DNA of 45,974 bases, taken from positions 1 to 45,974 of the forward strand of contig JAEZIQ010000097.1 in the NCBI GenBank assembly GCA_023436605.1, written 5' to 3'. Source of the stretch: Actinomycetes bacterium. Lineage in GTDB: Bacteria > Actinomycetota > Thermoleophilia > Solirubrobacterales > 70-9. Positions 1-8,589 of the stretch are shown here, piece after piece (position 1 is the stretch's first letter; each line of letters opens with the position of its first letter). The position numbers and the translations under genes were made by a program. The notes beneath the pieces were generated by a model. The model made no database searches. It had not been told where the DNA came from and saw only the letters and a list, made by a program, of their open reading frames with translations.

Positions 1-570
1 ATCCTGATTGTCGGCCTCGGCAATCCGGGTCGGGAGTACGAGCGCAGTCGGCACAACGCCGGTTTCATGGTCGCGGCGAAGCTCGCCCAGCGATGGGATC
101 TGCCGCGGGCGAAGGACAAGTTCAACGCCCGGATCACCGAAGGAAGGATCAGCCCCGGCGGCCCCAGGGTCGTGCTGATGACCCCGCTCACCTACATGAA
201 CGAGTCGGGCAAGTCGGCCGGTCCGGCCCGCGGCTCGAAGAAGAATCCGCTCGAGAGGGTGATCGCCGTCTACGACGAGATCGATCTGCCGTTCGGTGAG
301 ATCAGGACCAGGCTAGGTGGCGGCGCGGCCGGTCACAACGGGGTCAAGAGCCTGAAACAGGGCTTCGGCAGCGCCGATTTCTGGCGGGTGCGGATCGGGG
401 TCGACCGCCCCGACAGCACCGACCCGGAACGGGTCGCCGGCTACGTACTGGGCAAATTCTCCGAGAGCCCGGCGCAAGTCGAGAACCTGATCGACGATGC
501 CGCCCGGGAAACCGAGAGACTTGTAGAGAGAATCGCCGCCGGGGAAACTGGCGAGGAACAAGCGAACTGA
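1..570 (+). CDS. pth: Peptidyl-tRNA hydrolase, 5' partial
   Basis: Cytosolic enzyme that cleaves the ester bond of peptidyl-tRNAs dropped from stalled ribosomes. The open frame runs in from the first base of the window and begins ILIVGLGNPG, so only the first one to few codons are missing. Family motifs are visible: GNPG near the start, the catalytic-histidine motif SRHNAG, TPLTYMNESG, the catalytic-aspartate region YDEIDLPFG, and GAAGHNGVKS. The roughly 190 residues seen match the usual family length. It is followed after 7 bp by an enoyl-CoA hydratase-like gene, probably co-transcribed. In many Gram-positive genomes pth lies next to mfd; here mfd is about 9.4 kb downstream. The assignment is secure. 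Confidence 0.95.
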   Translation: MLIVGLGNPGREYERSRHNAGFMVAAKLAQRWDLPRAKDKFNARITEGRISPGGPRVVLMTPLTYMNESGKSAGPARGSKKNPLERVIAVYDEIDLPFGEIRTRLGGGAAGHNGVKSLKQGFGSADFWRVRIGVDRPDSTDPERVAGYVLGKFSESPAQVENLIDDAARETERLVERIAAGETGEEQAN

Positions 571-577
571 GGAAACG

Positions 578-1288
578 ATGAGCCTGACCACTTATGAAGT
601 CGATGACCGCGGCGTCGCGCTGATCCAGCTCGACCGGCCGAAGGCGCTGAACGCAATCAACACGGAGATGCTGGTCGAGCTGATCGAGCACGTGGCTGTC
701 GCCCGGGGCGACGAAAATGTGCGTGTGCTGGTCTTCTCCTCGACCGATTACATGGCCTTCTCGGCCGGCGCCGACATCAAGGAAGACATCGACGACGAGG
801 CCAAGGTCAACAAGATGCAGCTCTTCGCCGACCTCTACGACGCGGTCGTCCAGTTCCCCAAACCGACTATCGCTGCCTGCCACGGTTACACGGTCGGCGG
901 CGGGGCGGAGATCGCGGTCGCCTGTGACATTCGGATCGGGGGCTCGAACCTGCAGATGCGGTTCCCGGGTGCTGCCCTGGGCGTCCCGGTCGGTCCGGCC
1001 CGTCTGGTCACTCTCTGTGGCCTCAGCCACGCCAAGTACCTGCTGCTCTCCTCGAACACCGTCAAGGCCGACGAGGCCCTGCGGATCGGCCTGATCAACC
1101 AGGCCGCGCCGGGTGCGGCGACCGAGAACACGGCCCTGGAGCTGGCTGGCCGGATCGCCGCGCATGAACCCGCGGGTGTTGCCCGACTGAAGCAGATGCT
1201 CCACTCGTGGGATGACATCGAGGGCCGTTCCGAAGCCGAAGGAAAAGGCCAGGTCGACTGGCAGCGCAGCGGCAAGGGTCTTCATTAA
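578..1288 (+). CDS. Enoyl-CoA hydratase/isomerase (crotonase) family protein
   Basis: A 236-residue crotonase-fold protein expected to act on acyl-CoA thioesters in the cytosol. The two oxyanion-hole segments are visible: FSAGADIKED (about residues 61-70) and YTVGGGAEIA (104-113). Glu111 matches the first catalytic glutamate of enoyl-CoA hydratase. The second catalytic glutamate, normally in a QPE-type motif about 20 residues later, is replaced: the segment reads MRFPGAALG with Gly131 there. A classical hydratase reaction is therefore doubtful, and an isomerase, hydrolase or other crotonase activity is possible. The protein is slightly short (typically about 260 residues). ATG start 7 bp after pth with a GGAAACG upstream, so likely co-translated. 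The family is certain; the substrate is unknown. Confidence 0.88.
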   Translation: MSLTTYEVDDRGVALIQLDRPKALNAINTEMLVELIEHVAVARGDENVRVLVFSSTDYMAFSAGADIKEDIDDEAKVNKMQLFADLYDAVVQFPKPTIAACHGYTVGGGAEIAVACDIRIGGSNLQMRFPGAALGVPVGPARLVTLCGLSHAKYLLLSSNTVKADEALRIGLINQAAPGAATENTALELAGRIAAHEPAGVARLKQMLHSWDDIEGRSEAEGKGQVDWQRSGKGLH

Positions 1289-1326
1289 GTAGTCGGCGAG
1301 CTTCGCTCCGCCTCCCAGGTCAACCC

Positions 1327-1361
1327 GCCAGCCCAAAGGACTCACTGATCGATGGGCTGGC
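1327..1361. terminator. Candidate stem-loop terminator
   Basis: Inverted repeat GCCAGCCC (1327-1334) and GGGCTGGC (1354-1361), with eight paired bases and a 19-base loop. It lies between the convergent ends of the crotonase gene and the first SARP gene. There is no T-tract on either side, so it is only a candidate intrinsic terminator. Confidence 0.35.
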
Positions 1362-1373
1362 TCCGTCCGGTGG

Positions 1374-4300
1374 CTATTCGTGGCGGGTTAGGAGGGGGGC
1401 CATTTCCAGTTCGCTGGCTATTTTGAGGCCGTGTTGTTTCAGCTGGGTGGTTCTTTCGGGGCCGTCGGGGTTGCCGATTCGCTCGAGGGCTTCGGCGAGG
1501 GCGAGTTCGCTCCGGGCGAGACAGGGACGCGCGTTCATCGCTTCGCAGGTGACGACGGCGTTCTCGAGCGCGGTCGCGGCTTCACGGTTGCGGTCCTGGA
1601 GCAGGAACAGCTCCCCGCGCAGCAGGTTCACCGGTCCGAAGGTGGGCGCACCGGGACCGAAAATGGTCCAGAGATCCTCCATGTCCGCCATCAGGTCGGT
1701 GATCACGCTGGCCCGCTCCGCGTCGTTCATCGCAACCGCGAGCATCGACGCAGCCGAGCAGAAGACCGGTTTTATTAGCGGCATGCGGGTGATCTTCCGC
1801 ACCTCTTCATAGTCGACTGACTCGACCTGTCGGAGGGCTTTCTCCTTGTCGCCGGCCTGCCAGTAGCCGAGAGCAAGCCCGGCTTCCCAGGCCGGCCAGG
1901 TGTTCCAGCTCCGGGCCACCGAAGCCTCAAGCTCGAGGATCTCCACGACCTCGCCGAGCTTGCCCCGCTGGGCGTAATCCATGTAATGGAGAGCGTCGAT
2001 CATCGCGATCCGCGCCGAAGGCGGCATGTGTTCCCCGGCCAGGGCGAGCTCGGTAATCCGCTCGCCGTCGGCCCAGCGGCCTTCGAGGAAAGCCCGGGCG
2101 GCCTGCAGCGAGTAGTTGGTGTTCCGGATCTGCGGGAGGGTCTTGCTCAGGGCCTCGTGGCGGGCGATGTCGGCGGCCGATTCCGCGCCCCTGCCGGACT
2201 TGGTCAGCATCACCGCCCGCAGGGCGAGGGCCTCGGCCACGTCTTCGCGATCCTCGGAGTCTTCGGCGATCTGAAGCGCCCGGTCGGCGGCCGCGAGCCG
2301 TTCTTCCGCGCCAGTGCTCTGAAGGAGATAGAAGTGAAGCGAGACGATCACCCGGAAATAGGTCTGATCGTCCAGCTTCTCGGCCATCTCGATCGCGTCG
2401 GCACCCATCTGGGTGGCGTCGTCATCGGGGTCGCCGCTAAAGAACTTGAGATGGCTGAGGTTGGCCATGGTTTCGGCGCGCAGGGGGCTGTCCCCGGGAG
2501 GCAGCAGCTCCAGCGCTTCGCTGAGCAGCGAGATCGGGGTGTCGCGAACGTTGTCGAACGCTTCCCAGCTGCCCCAGCTGACCCCGTTGGCCGCGCGGGC
2601 GAAAAGCTCCGGAACACCGGACTCGCGCGCCGCTTCGGCTGCCTCCGAGAAGGTTGCGACCGCCTTGGGCAGGAGTGCCATCCGCCACTCCGCCTCCGCC
2701 CGGTTGAGCAGCAGCTCCGCCAGCAGGGTGTGGTCGACCGGCTCGTCCGCCCGACAGGCAGCCACGGCCCCGTCGTAGAAGCCGACCGCTTCGTCATAGG
2801 CGAGGCGTTCCTCGGCTTGCCTGGCGGCCAGGGTCGCGTAGCGAATTGCGCGATCGGCCTCGACCGGGCCAGCCTGGGTGAAATGCCAGGCCAAAGTGGA
2901 GAGGTCCTCGTCACGCTGGTGACCGAACCGGTTCTGGTTGCGCAGCTCCAGCGCTTCGCCGATTCGCCGGTGGATTGCAGCCCGGCGAGTCAGGCTGAGT
3001 TCGTCCCGGAGCGCGCTCCGGACGAGGGCGTGAACGAACGTGTAGCGGCCGGGAACCGATCCCGACTCATCGAGCAGTCCGGCCGCAGCGGCAGCATCGA
3101 GCAGCTCGATGATCCGGTCTTCTTCCTCGTTCGTGGTCCGCTGGAGGATCTCGAGATCGAAGTCCCGGCCGATCAGGGCTGCCCTCCCGAGCAGTTCGGC
3201 ACCACCATCCGGGAGCCGCGAAACCCGCTGGGTGATGATCTCGCGGATCTCCGGCGGTACCGCCGAGGGGTGATTCTCGCCGGATTCCTGGAGGTTCCGC
3301 ACCAGCTGCTCGATGAAGAAGGGGTTGCCGCCGGTCTGGTCCCGGATGATCGGGGCCAGACTTTCGTCGAGCCGACCGGCGATCATCTCCTTGACTTCGT
3401 CCTCGTCGAGCGCCTCCACACTCAGGCGCGTGGTCGGCAAACGCCGCTGCAACTGGGTCAAAGTCTCCGGGAGCCGGCTGTCGGCCGGCAACTCGGTGTC
3501 CCGGTAGATGCCGAGCGCCAGGATGCTCCGCAAGGGATTGTCGCCGGCCATGCTGGCCAGAAGCCGGAGGGTGGATTGATCGGCCCAGTGCAGGTCGTCG
3601 AGGATGATCAGCATCGGCCTTCTCGCGGAGAAACGGCCGATCATCCGCATCACCGCTCCGAACAGGGCCTGCCGTTCCGATTCGAGATCGGAGGTCGGTC
3701 CGGGAGCCGGCAGGTTCATCCGCCGGGCAAGGTCCGGCAAAAGCCGGGAGAGAGTCGGTCCGTCGCCGCCGACGATGTCGGCCGGGTCGATGTCACCCAG
3801 CTGGCGGACTGCCGACTGCAGGAGGCCCGACCAGATCCGGAACGGGCGCACTTCGTCCGGTTCGGATCGGCCGTAGAGCACGGTGACGTCATCCCGGCTC
3901 GCCGCGAGTTCGGCCGCGAGCCGGGTCTTGCCGACACCACCCTCACCGACCAGTAGCGCAATCCGCAATTCGCCCTCGGCGGCCAGGTCGAGTTCACCCT
4001 TCAGCTGGTCGAGGATCCGGGTCCTTCCGACCAGGAAATGGTCCTTGATTCTCGGGTCGATCTCGAGGCCGACGTTGGGCCGGTCCGGGGTCTTGGCTGG
4101 TCCCGGTGCTGCCGTCCCGGCGGCCGTTTCCTGCGGGGCCCCGGGCCCTTCATGGGCGTTGAGCAGACGCTCGTAGATCGCTCCCAGCTCGGGCGCGGGG
4201 AAAGTGCCCAACTCGTCCCGGAGCAGCACCCGGAGTTCCTCGTAGGCCCGCAGCGCCTCGGCAATGTTTCCCTGTGCCTCGAGCAGCTCGATCAGGGCAG

Positions 4301-4913
4301 CACGGGCGGATTCTCTGAAGGGTGACGCGTCGACCGCATTGCGCGCGGCCCGCTCGGCCCGTGCCTGCTCGACCGGACCGAGCCGGGACCCGATCCTGGC
4401 CACGGTCTCGAGTGACTTGAGCCGCATTTCCTCGAAGTAGAAGCGGTGCTCCTCGATCCAGCGTGCTTCCAGTCCGGGCAGCAATCCGCCTTCGAAGATC
4501 CGGGCCGCCTCCAGGGCGTCGTCCCAGGACTGTGCCAGTTGATCGGGAGCAGCCCCCTGGCTTCCGGCCACGGTCTGGGCGCTGGCCAGTTTTTCCTGGG
4601 CCACTTCGAAGTCGATCCAGGCGTCCTCGCCGAGCTCGAGGGTGAGCTCGGTCCGGCCCTCGAGACGACCCTTGCCCAGCGCCTTGCGGAGTCGCGAAAG
4701 GGGAGGAGCGAGTAGTGCTTCACCGCCGCTGGGCAGACCTTCGTCGGCCCAGAGTGCTTCGACCAGTTCATCCCGCCTTACCGGCCGGGAGCGGTTCAGC
4801 ACCATGTAGGCGAAGATCAGGCGACCCTGCCGGCCGGGTAGCTCGCCTTCCAGCTGCTTGCCGTCCCAGGTGAGCGTCAACCTGCCACAGACGGTGATTT
4901 CGGGATTCGCCAC
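1374..4913 (-). CDS. SARP/BTAD - AAA ATPase - TPR transcriptional regulator
   Basis: A large 1,179-residue regulator of the AfsR/SARP and signal-transduction ATPase type. Residues about 1-100 form a SARP-type winged-helix DNA-binding domain (GRQGRLIFAY, DELVEALW, LSRLRKALG). Residues about 100-255 form the bacterial transcriptional activator domain (ESARAALIELL, GNIAEALRAYEELR). An AAA/STAND ATPase starts near 293 with Walker A GEGGVGKT (323-330) and Walker B LIILDDLHWAD (434-444). The remaining C-terminal half is helical and TPR-like. No LuxR-type helix-turn-helix is seen at the C terminus. ATG start; the product begins MANPEITVCGRL. It lies 41 bp downstream of a paralogue of similar length and architecture, so the pair looks like a tandem duplication and probably one operon. 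The ligand sensed and the target genes cannot be read from the sequence. Confidence 0.9.
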   Translation of the reverse strand: MANPEITVCGRLTLTWDGKQLEGELPGRQGRLIFAYMVLNRSRPVRRDELVEALWADEGLPSGGEALLAPPLSRLRKALGKGRLEGRTELTLELGEDAWIDFEVAQEKLASAQTVAGSQGAAPDQLAQSWDDALEAARIFEGGLLPGLEARWIEEHRFYFEEMRLKSLETVARIGSRLGPVEQARAERAARNAVDASPFRESARAALIELLEAQGNIAEALRAYEELRVLLRDELGTFPAPELGAIYERLLNAHEGPGAPQETAAGTAAPGPAKTPDRPNVGLEIDPRIKDHFLVGRTRILDQLKGELDLAAEGELRIALLVGEGGVGKTRLAAELAASRDDVTVLYGRSEPDEVRPFRIWSGLLQSAVRQLGDIDPADIVGGDGPTLSRLLPDLARRMNLPAPGPTSDLESERQALFGAVMRMIGRFSARRPMLIILDDLHWADQSTLRLLASMAGDNPLRSILALGIYRDTELPADSRLPETLTQLQRRLPTTRLSVEALDEDEVKEMIAGRLDESLAPIIRDQTGGNPFFIEQLVRNLQESGENHPSAVPPEIREIITQRVSRLPDGGAELLGRAALIGRDFDLEILQRTTNEEEDRIIELLDAAAAAGLLDESGSVPGRYTFVHALVRSALRDELSLTRRAAIHRRIGEALELRNQNRFGHQRDEDLSTLAWHFTQAGPVEADRAIRYATLAARQAEERLAYDEAVGFYDGAVAACRADEPVDHTLLAELLLNRAEAEWRMALLPKAVATFSEAAEAARESGVPELFARAANGVSWGSWEAFDNVRDTPISLLSEALELLPPGDSPLRAETMANLSHLKFFSGDPDDDATQMGADAIEMAEKLDDQTYFRVIVSLHFYLLQSTGAEERLAAADRALQIAEDSEDREDVAEALALRAVMLTKSGRGAESAADIARHEALSKTLPQIRNTNYSLQAARAFLEGRWADGERITELALAGEHMPPSARIAMIDALHYMDYAQRGKLGEVVEILELEASVARSWNTWPAWEAGLALGYWQAGDKEKALRQVESVDYEEVRKITRMPLIKPVFCSAASMLAVAMNDAERASVITDLMADMEDLWTIFGPGAPTFGPVNLLRGELFLLQDRNREAATALENAVVTCEAMNARPCLARSELALAEALERIGNPDGPERTTQLKQHGLKIASELEMAPLLTRHE

Positions 4914-4954
4914 CGGGGCAAACTACCCGAGTGGGCCGGTCGTTGGAATGGCAC

Positions 4955-7900
4955 TCACGGGCGCAGGTGCCGCTTGAGGATCGCCTGCATGTCGAGTCGC
5001 CGGGCCACTTCCTCGCCTTCGTGGCGGAGCCGGAGCCGGCGCTCCTGGCCGTCCGGGTCGCCGAGTGCTTCCAGGGCATTGGCGAGCGCCAGCCGGGTCC
5101 GCGCCAGATAGGGGACGGCGTCCATGGACTCGCAGCTGACCAGTGCCCGTTCGAGCGCGGTCGCCGCTTCCCGGTACTCACCGGTCAGCAGGTGAAGTTC
5201 GCCGAGGTGCATCTCGGCAGGGCCCAGCGTGGAGCCGATCCGGCCGATGATTATCCACTCACCCTCGAACGGGCTCAGCAACTCGATCAACTTCGCGGCG
5301 CCCTTCGCGTCGTCGAGTTCGCCGGCCAGCATGTTGCCGACCGCGCAGAAAGGCAGCAGGGTGTTGTTGAAGTCCCTGGTGTCGTCGAGGCCGTCGTAGC
5401 CCATCTCGGCGACCGCAGCGCGCACTTCGTCAATCTGCCCGGCCTGGGCCTTGGCAAGCAGGAGCCCAAGTCGCCAGGTCGGCCACATCTCCCACCCCTT
5501 CGCACCCGCCTCGAACAGCTCGAGCCGGCCGAGGTGCTCGGCCAGACCACCCTGTTGGGCCCGGACCATGAACCGCAGTGCATCCTCGACCAGCAGCGCC
5601 GCGCCCCGGGGCATGCCCTCGCTCTCGAGTTCACGAACCAGTTCCTCGCCGTCCTGCCAGTCGCCGGTCATGAACCAGGCACAGGCACGCATCGCCTTCG
5701 AGATGGTCCGGATCTGGGGCAGGGTCTCGCTCATCGCGTAGTGGCGGCTCCGGTCCGCTTCCGCCTCGGCGCCCCGGCCCACATTGATCAGCGAGAGCGA
5801 CCTTGAGACGAGCGCCTGCCCGATCAGTTCGGGGTCATCGAGCTTCTCGCCAAGTTCCAGCATGCGCTCCGAAGCCGCCAACCGCTCGGACCGGCGCAGC
5901 GGTTCCCAGCGCCGGTAGGCGGTCGCCTGGATGACACCGAACTCGGCTTCGTCATTGCCCCCGGTTCGCTCGATCATCTGCAGGGCCTGATCGGCCAGCT
6001 CCCGCGCTTCCGCAGCCTTCCCGCTGCCGTAATAGAGGCCGTGACCCAACATTGCCGTGAGTTCGGCCCGCAGCGGACTGTCATCAGGGGGAAGGCCGTC
6101 GAGCGCCTCGCGCATCAGGGTCAGGTGCTCGGCCAGGTCGGCATCGAAGGCGTCCCAACCGCCCCAGCGACTGCCGATCGCCGCTTCCGCGGCCAGTTCT
6201 GGCAGGCCGGATTCGCGGGCCGACCGGGCGGCTTCAAGAAAGGTGTCGCCCGCAGCCTGGAGGGCGCCGTTTTTCCACTTCGCCTTGGCCTGGTTCAGCA
6301 GCAGCCGGGCGAGCAGGCCCTGATCGACTGGTTCGTCGGCCCGGGCGGCGGCGATCGCTCCTTCATAGAAGTCGACCGCCTCGTCATACGCGAGTCGGGC
6401 TTCGGCCTGTTCGGCGGCCTGCGTCGCCCAGTGGACGGCGCGATCGGCTTCGGCCGGCCCGGCCTGCGCGAAGTGCCAGGCCTTCTCGCCGACCCGGCGT
6501 TCGGGGCGGGTCGAGGTCTGCCGTTCGATCGCTTCGCCGATCTCCCGGTGGACCATCGCCCGACGGGTCAGTCCCAGCTCGTCCTCGAGGGTGCTGCGAA
6601 GCAGGGCATGAACGAAGGAGAACCGCCCCGGCACGGTCGGTGACTCATCCAGCAACCCGGCCGAAACTGCGGCGTCGAGCAGGTCGATGACCGTGTCCTC
6701 GTCGAGACTCGTGGTCGCCAGCAGAATCTGGAGGTCGAAGTCACGGCCGATCAGGGCTGCCCGCCTGAGCAGTTCTGCCCCTCCTTCCGGCAGGCGATTG
6801 ACACGCTGGGAGATGATTTCCCGGACTTCGGTCGGGGCGTCGCCGGGGTTGTCCTCGCCGCTTTCTTCGTAATGCCGGAGGAGCTGTTCGAGCAGGAAGG
6901 GGTTGCCGCCGGTCTGGTCCTGGAGGACCGGTGCCATCTCGGGATCGATGCGGTCCCCGATCAAGGTTCCGACGGCTTCTGTGTCAAGCGCCTCGACCCG
7001 GAGTTTGAGGGTCGGAAGGCGCCGTTGGAGATTGATCAGAGTTTCCGGCAGCAGACTGTCATCGGGAAGTTCGGTGTCCCGGTAGAGACCCAGGGCGAGC
7101 ATGCCGCTGGGCGGGTTGTCGCCGGCCAGGCTGGCCAGCAGCATCAGAGTCGAGCGGTCTGCCCAATGCAGGTCGTCGAGCACGATCAGCATCGGCTGGC
7201 GGGCCGAGAACCGGCCGATCATGCGTAGCACCGCCCCGAACAGCGCGCGGCGTTCGGACTCGAGGTCGCCAGCCGGTCCCGGGGGCGGCAGTTCCATGCT
7301 GCGAACCAGTTCGGGCAGGATCCGGGCCAGGGTGGGGCCGTCACCCCCGACGATCTCGGCCGGAGAAATGTCACCGGCCTGGCGCATCGCGGAGCGGAGC
7401 AGTCCCGACCAGATCCGGAACGGGCGGATCTCATCCGGCTCCGAGCGGCCGTAGAGCACGGTCACGTCATCCCGCCCGGCGGCCAGCTCGGCGGCGATCC
7501 TGGTCTTGCCGATACCGCCGTCGCCCGCCAGCAGCGCGATCCGGAGATCACCCGCCACGGCCAGGTCGAGTTCCCGGTTCAACTGACCGAGGATCTCCTC
7601 GCGGCCGACCATGCCGATCTCGCCGATTCGGGGGTCGATCAGCTTGCCGATCTCCTCGGGCGATGCCCGACGGTCAGCTGGCACCGGGTCACCCGTTCTC
7701 CTGGCTGACGCCGAAGCTGATTCGTCTCCGGCGCCGGGGACCACGGCGTTATTGCCGACCGGGGGCCGCGTGCCGCCTTCGTGGGCGTTGAGCAGCCGCT
7801 CGTGGACTGCATTCAGTTCCGGGGCCGGGAAGGTACCGAGTTCGTCTCGCAACAGGACCCTGAAGTCCTCGTAGGCCCGGAGTGCCTCGGCGATGTTGCC

Positions 7901-8527
7901 CTGCGCCTCGATCACCTCGATCAGCGCCGTGCGGGCGGATTCCCGGAAAGGGGCCGCGTCAACGGCGGCTCGCGCCGACCGTTCGGCCCGGGCCCGTTCG
8001 GGGTCACCGAGCCGCGCCCCGGAACGGGCGATCAGCTCGAGCGCCTGAAGCCGAAGTTCGTCCAGCTGGTTGCGGTACTCGTCGATCCAGCCTGCCTCGA
8101 GGCCGGGCAGGAGGCCGCCGGAAAGGATCCTCTCCGCTTCGACCGCCTGATCGTAGGCACCGGCATGATCACCCGCCTGCTCCAGATGCCGGGCCGTTTC
8201 GATCGCCTTCTGGGCTTCGTCCCAGTCAACCCACGCATCCTCACCGAGGGTCAGCGAGAGCTCGGACCGGCCTTCGATCCGACCCGGGCCGAGTGCCTTG
8301 CGCAATCTCGAAAGTGGAGGTGCGAGCAGCGATTCACCCCCGCTCGGCAGGCCTTCATCTGCCCAGAGAGCCTCGACCAGTTCGTCCCTGCGAACCGGAC
8401 GGTTCCGGTTCAGGGCAAGGTAGGCAAACAGCAATCGTCCCTGGCGTCCGGGCAGCGATTCCCCCAGCTTCTCCCCGTCCCAGGTAACTGTCAATCGGCC
8501 GCAGAGAGTGATCCGCGGGTCTGTCAT
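4955..8527 (-). CDS. SARP/BTAD - AAA ATPase - TPR transcriptional regulator (paralogue)
   Basis: About 1,190 residues, collinear with its downstream neighbour: SARP winged helix (GRQGRLLFAYLALN), BTAD (SARTALIEVIEAQGNIAEAL), AAA domain with Walker A GDGGIGKT and Walker B LIVLDDLHWAD, then TPR-like helices. An upstream ATG at 8605 would add 26 residues, but the paralogue aligns from MTDPRITLCGRL, so I place the start at 8527. That choice also leaves a 62-bp divergent intergenic region to the FAD oxidoreductase, which holds an 11-bp repeat. The linker between BTAD and AAA differs clearly from the paralogue, while the DNA-binding and ATPase cores are very similar. Likely autoregulatory or acting on the divergent gene; that part is inference. 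Confidence 0.9.
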   Translation of the reverse strand: MTDPRITLCGRLTVTWDGEKLGESLPGRQGRLLFAYLALNRNRPVRRDELVEALWADEGLPSGGESLLAPPLSRLRKALGPGRIEGRSELSLTLGEDAWVDWDEAQKAIETARHLEQAGDHAGAYDQAVEAERILSGGLLPGLEAGWIDEYRNQLDELRLQALELIARSGARLGDPERARAERSARAAVDAAPFRESARTALIEVIEAQGNIAEALRAYEDFRVLLRDELGTFPAPELNAVHERLLNAHEGGTRPPVGNNAVVPGAGDESASASARRTGDPVPADRRASPEEIGKLIDPRIGEIGMVGREEILGQLNRELDLAVAGDLRIALLAGDGGIGKTRIAAELAAGRDDVTVLYGRSEPDEIRPFRIWSGLLRSAMRQAGDISPAEIVGGDGPTLARILPELVRSMELPPPGPAGDLESERRALFGAVLRMIGRFSARQPMLIVLDDLHWADRSTLMLLASLAGDNPPSGMLALGLYRDTELPDDSLLPETLINLQRRLPTLKLRVEALDTEAVGTLIGDRIDPEMAPVLQDQTGGNPFLLEQLLRHYEESGEDNPGDAPTEVREIISQRVNRLPEGGAELLRRAALIGRDFDLQILLATTSLDEDTVIDLLDAAVSAGLLDESPTVPGRFSFVHALLRSTLEDELGLTRRAMVHREIGEAIERQTSTRPERRVGEKAWHFAQAGPAEADRAVHWATQAAEQAEARLAYDEAVDFYEGAIAAARADEPVDQGLLARLLLNQAKAKWKNGALQAAGDTFLEAARSARESGLPELAAEAAIGSRWGGWDAFDADLAEHLTLMREALDGLPPDDSPLRAELTAMLGHGLYYGSGKAAEARELADQALQMIERTGGNDEAEFGVIQATAYRRWEPLRRSERLAASERMLELGEKLDDPELIGQALVSRSLSLINVGRGAEAEADRSRHYAMSETLPQIRTISKAMRACAWFMTGDWQDGEELVRELESEGMPRGAALLVEDALRFMVRAQQGGLAEHLGRLELFEAGAKGWEMWPTWRLGLLLAKAQAGQIDEVRAAVAEMGYDGLDDTRDFNNTLLPFCAVGNMLAGELDDAKGAAKLIELLSPFEGEWIIIGRIGSTLGPAEMHLGELHLLTGEYREAATALERALVSCESMDAVPYLARTRLALANALEALGDPDGQERRLRLRHEGEEVARRLDMQAILKRHLRP

Positions 8528-8528
8528 C

Positions 8529-8572
8529 GCAAGGTGCCTGTCATTTCGCCGCAATCCCCGTGCAAGGTGCCT
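8529..8572. promoter_or_regulatory. 11-bp direct repeat with helical phasing, candidate SARP operator
   Basis: GCAAGGTGCCT occurs exactly at 8529-8539 and again at 8562-8572, 33 bp apart (three 11-bp steps). The intermediate 11-mer at 8551-8561 also begins GCAA. The array fills the 62-bp gap between the divergent starts of the second SARP gene and the FAD oxidoreductase. Characterised SARPs bind short direct repeats spaced at 11-bp steps, so this is a reasonable operator candidate. Binding is not shown. Confidence 0.4.
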
Positions 8573-8589
8573 CGGAGATTCTGCCAGCC

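Noticed and set aside
1986..3956. Plus-strand 656-codon open frame opposite the first SARP gene.
   Set aside because: Shadow of the SARP gene's codon bias; no domain, no ribosome site, and the minus-strand protein has clear Walker and winged-helix motifs.
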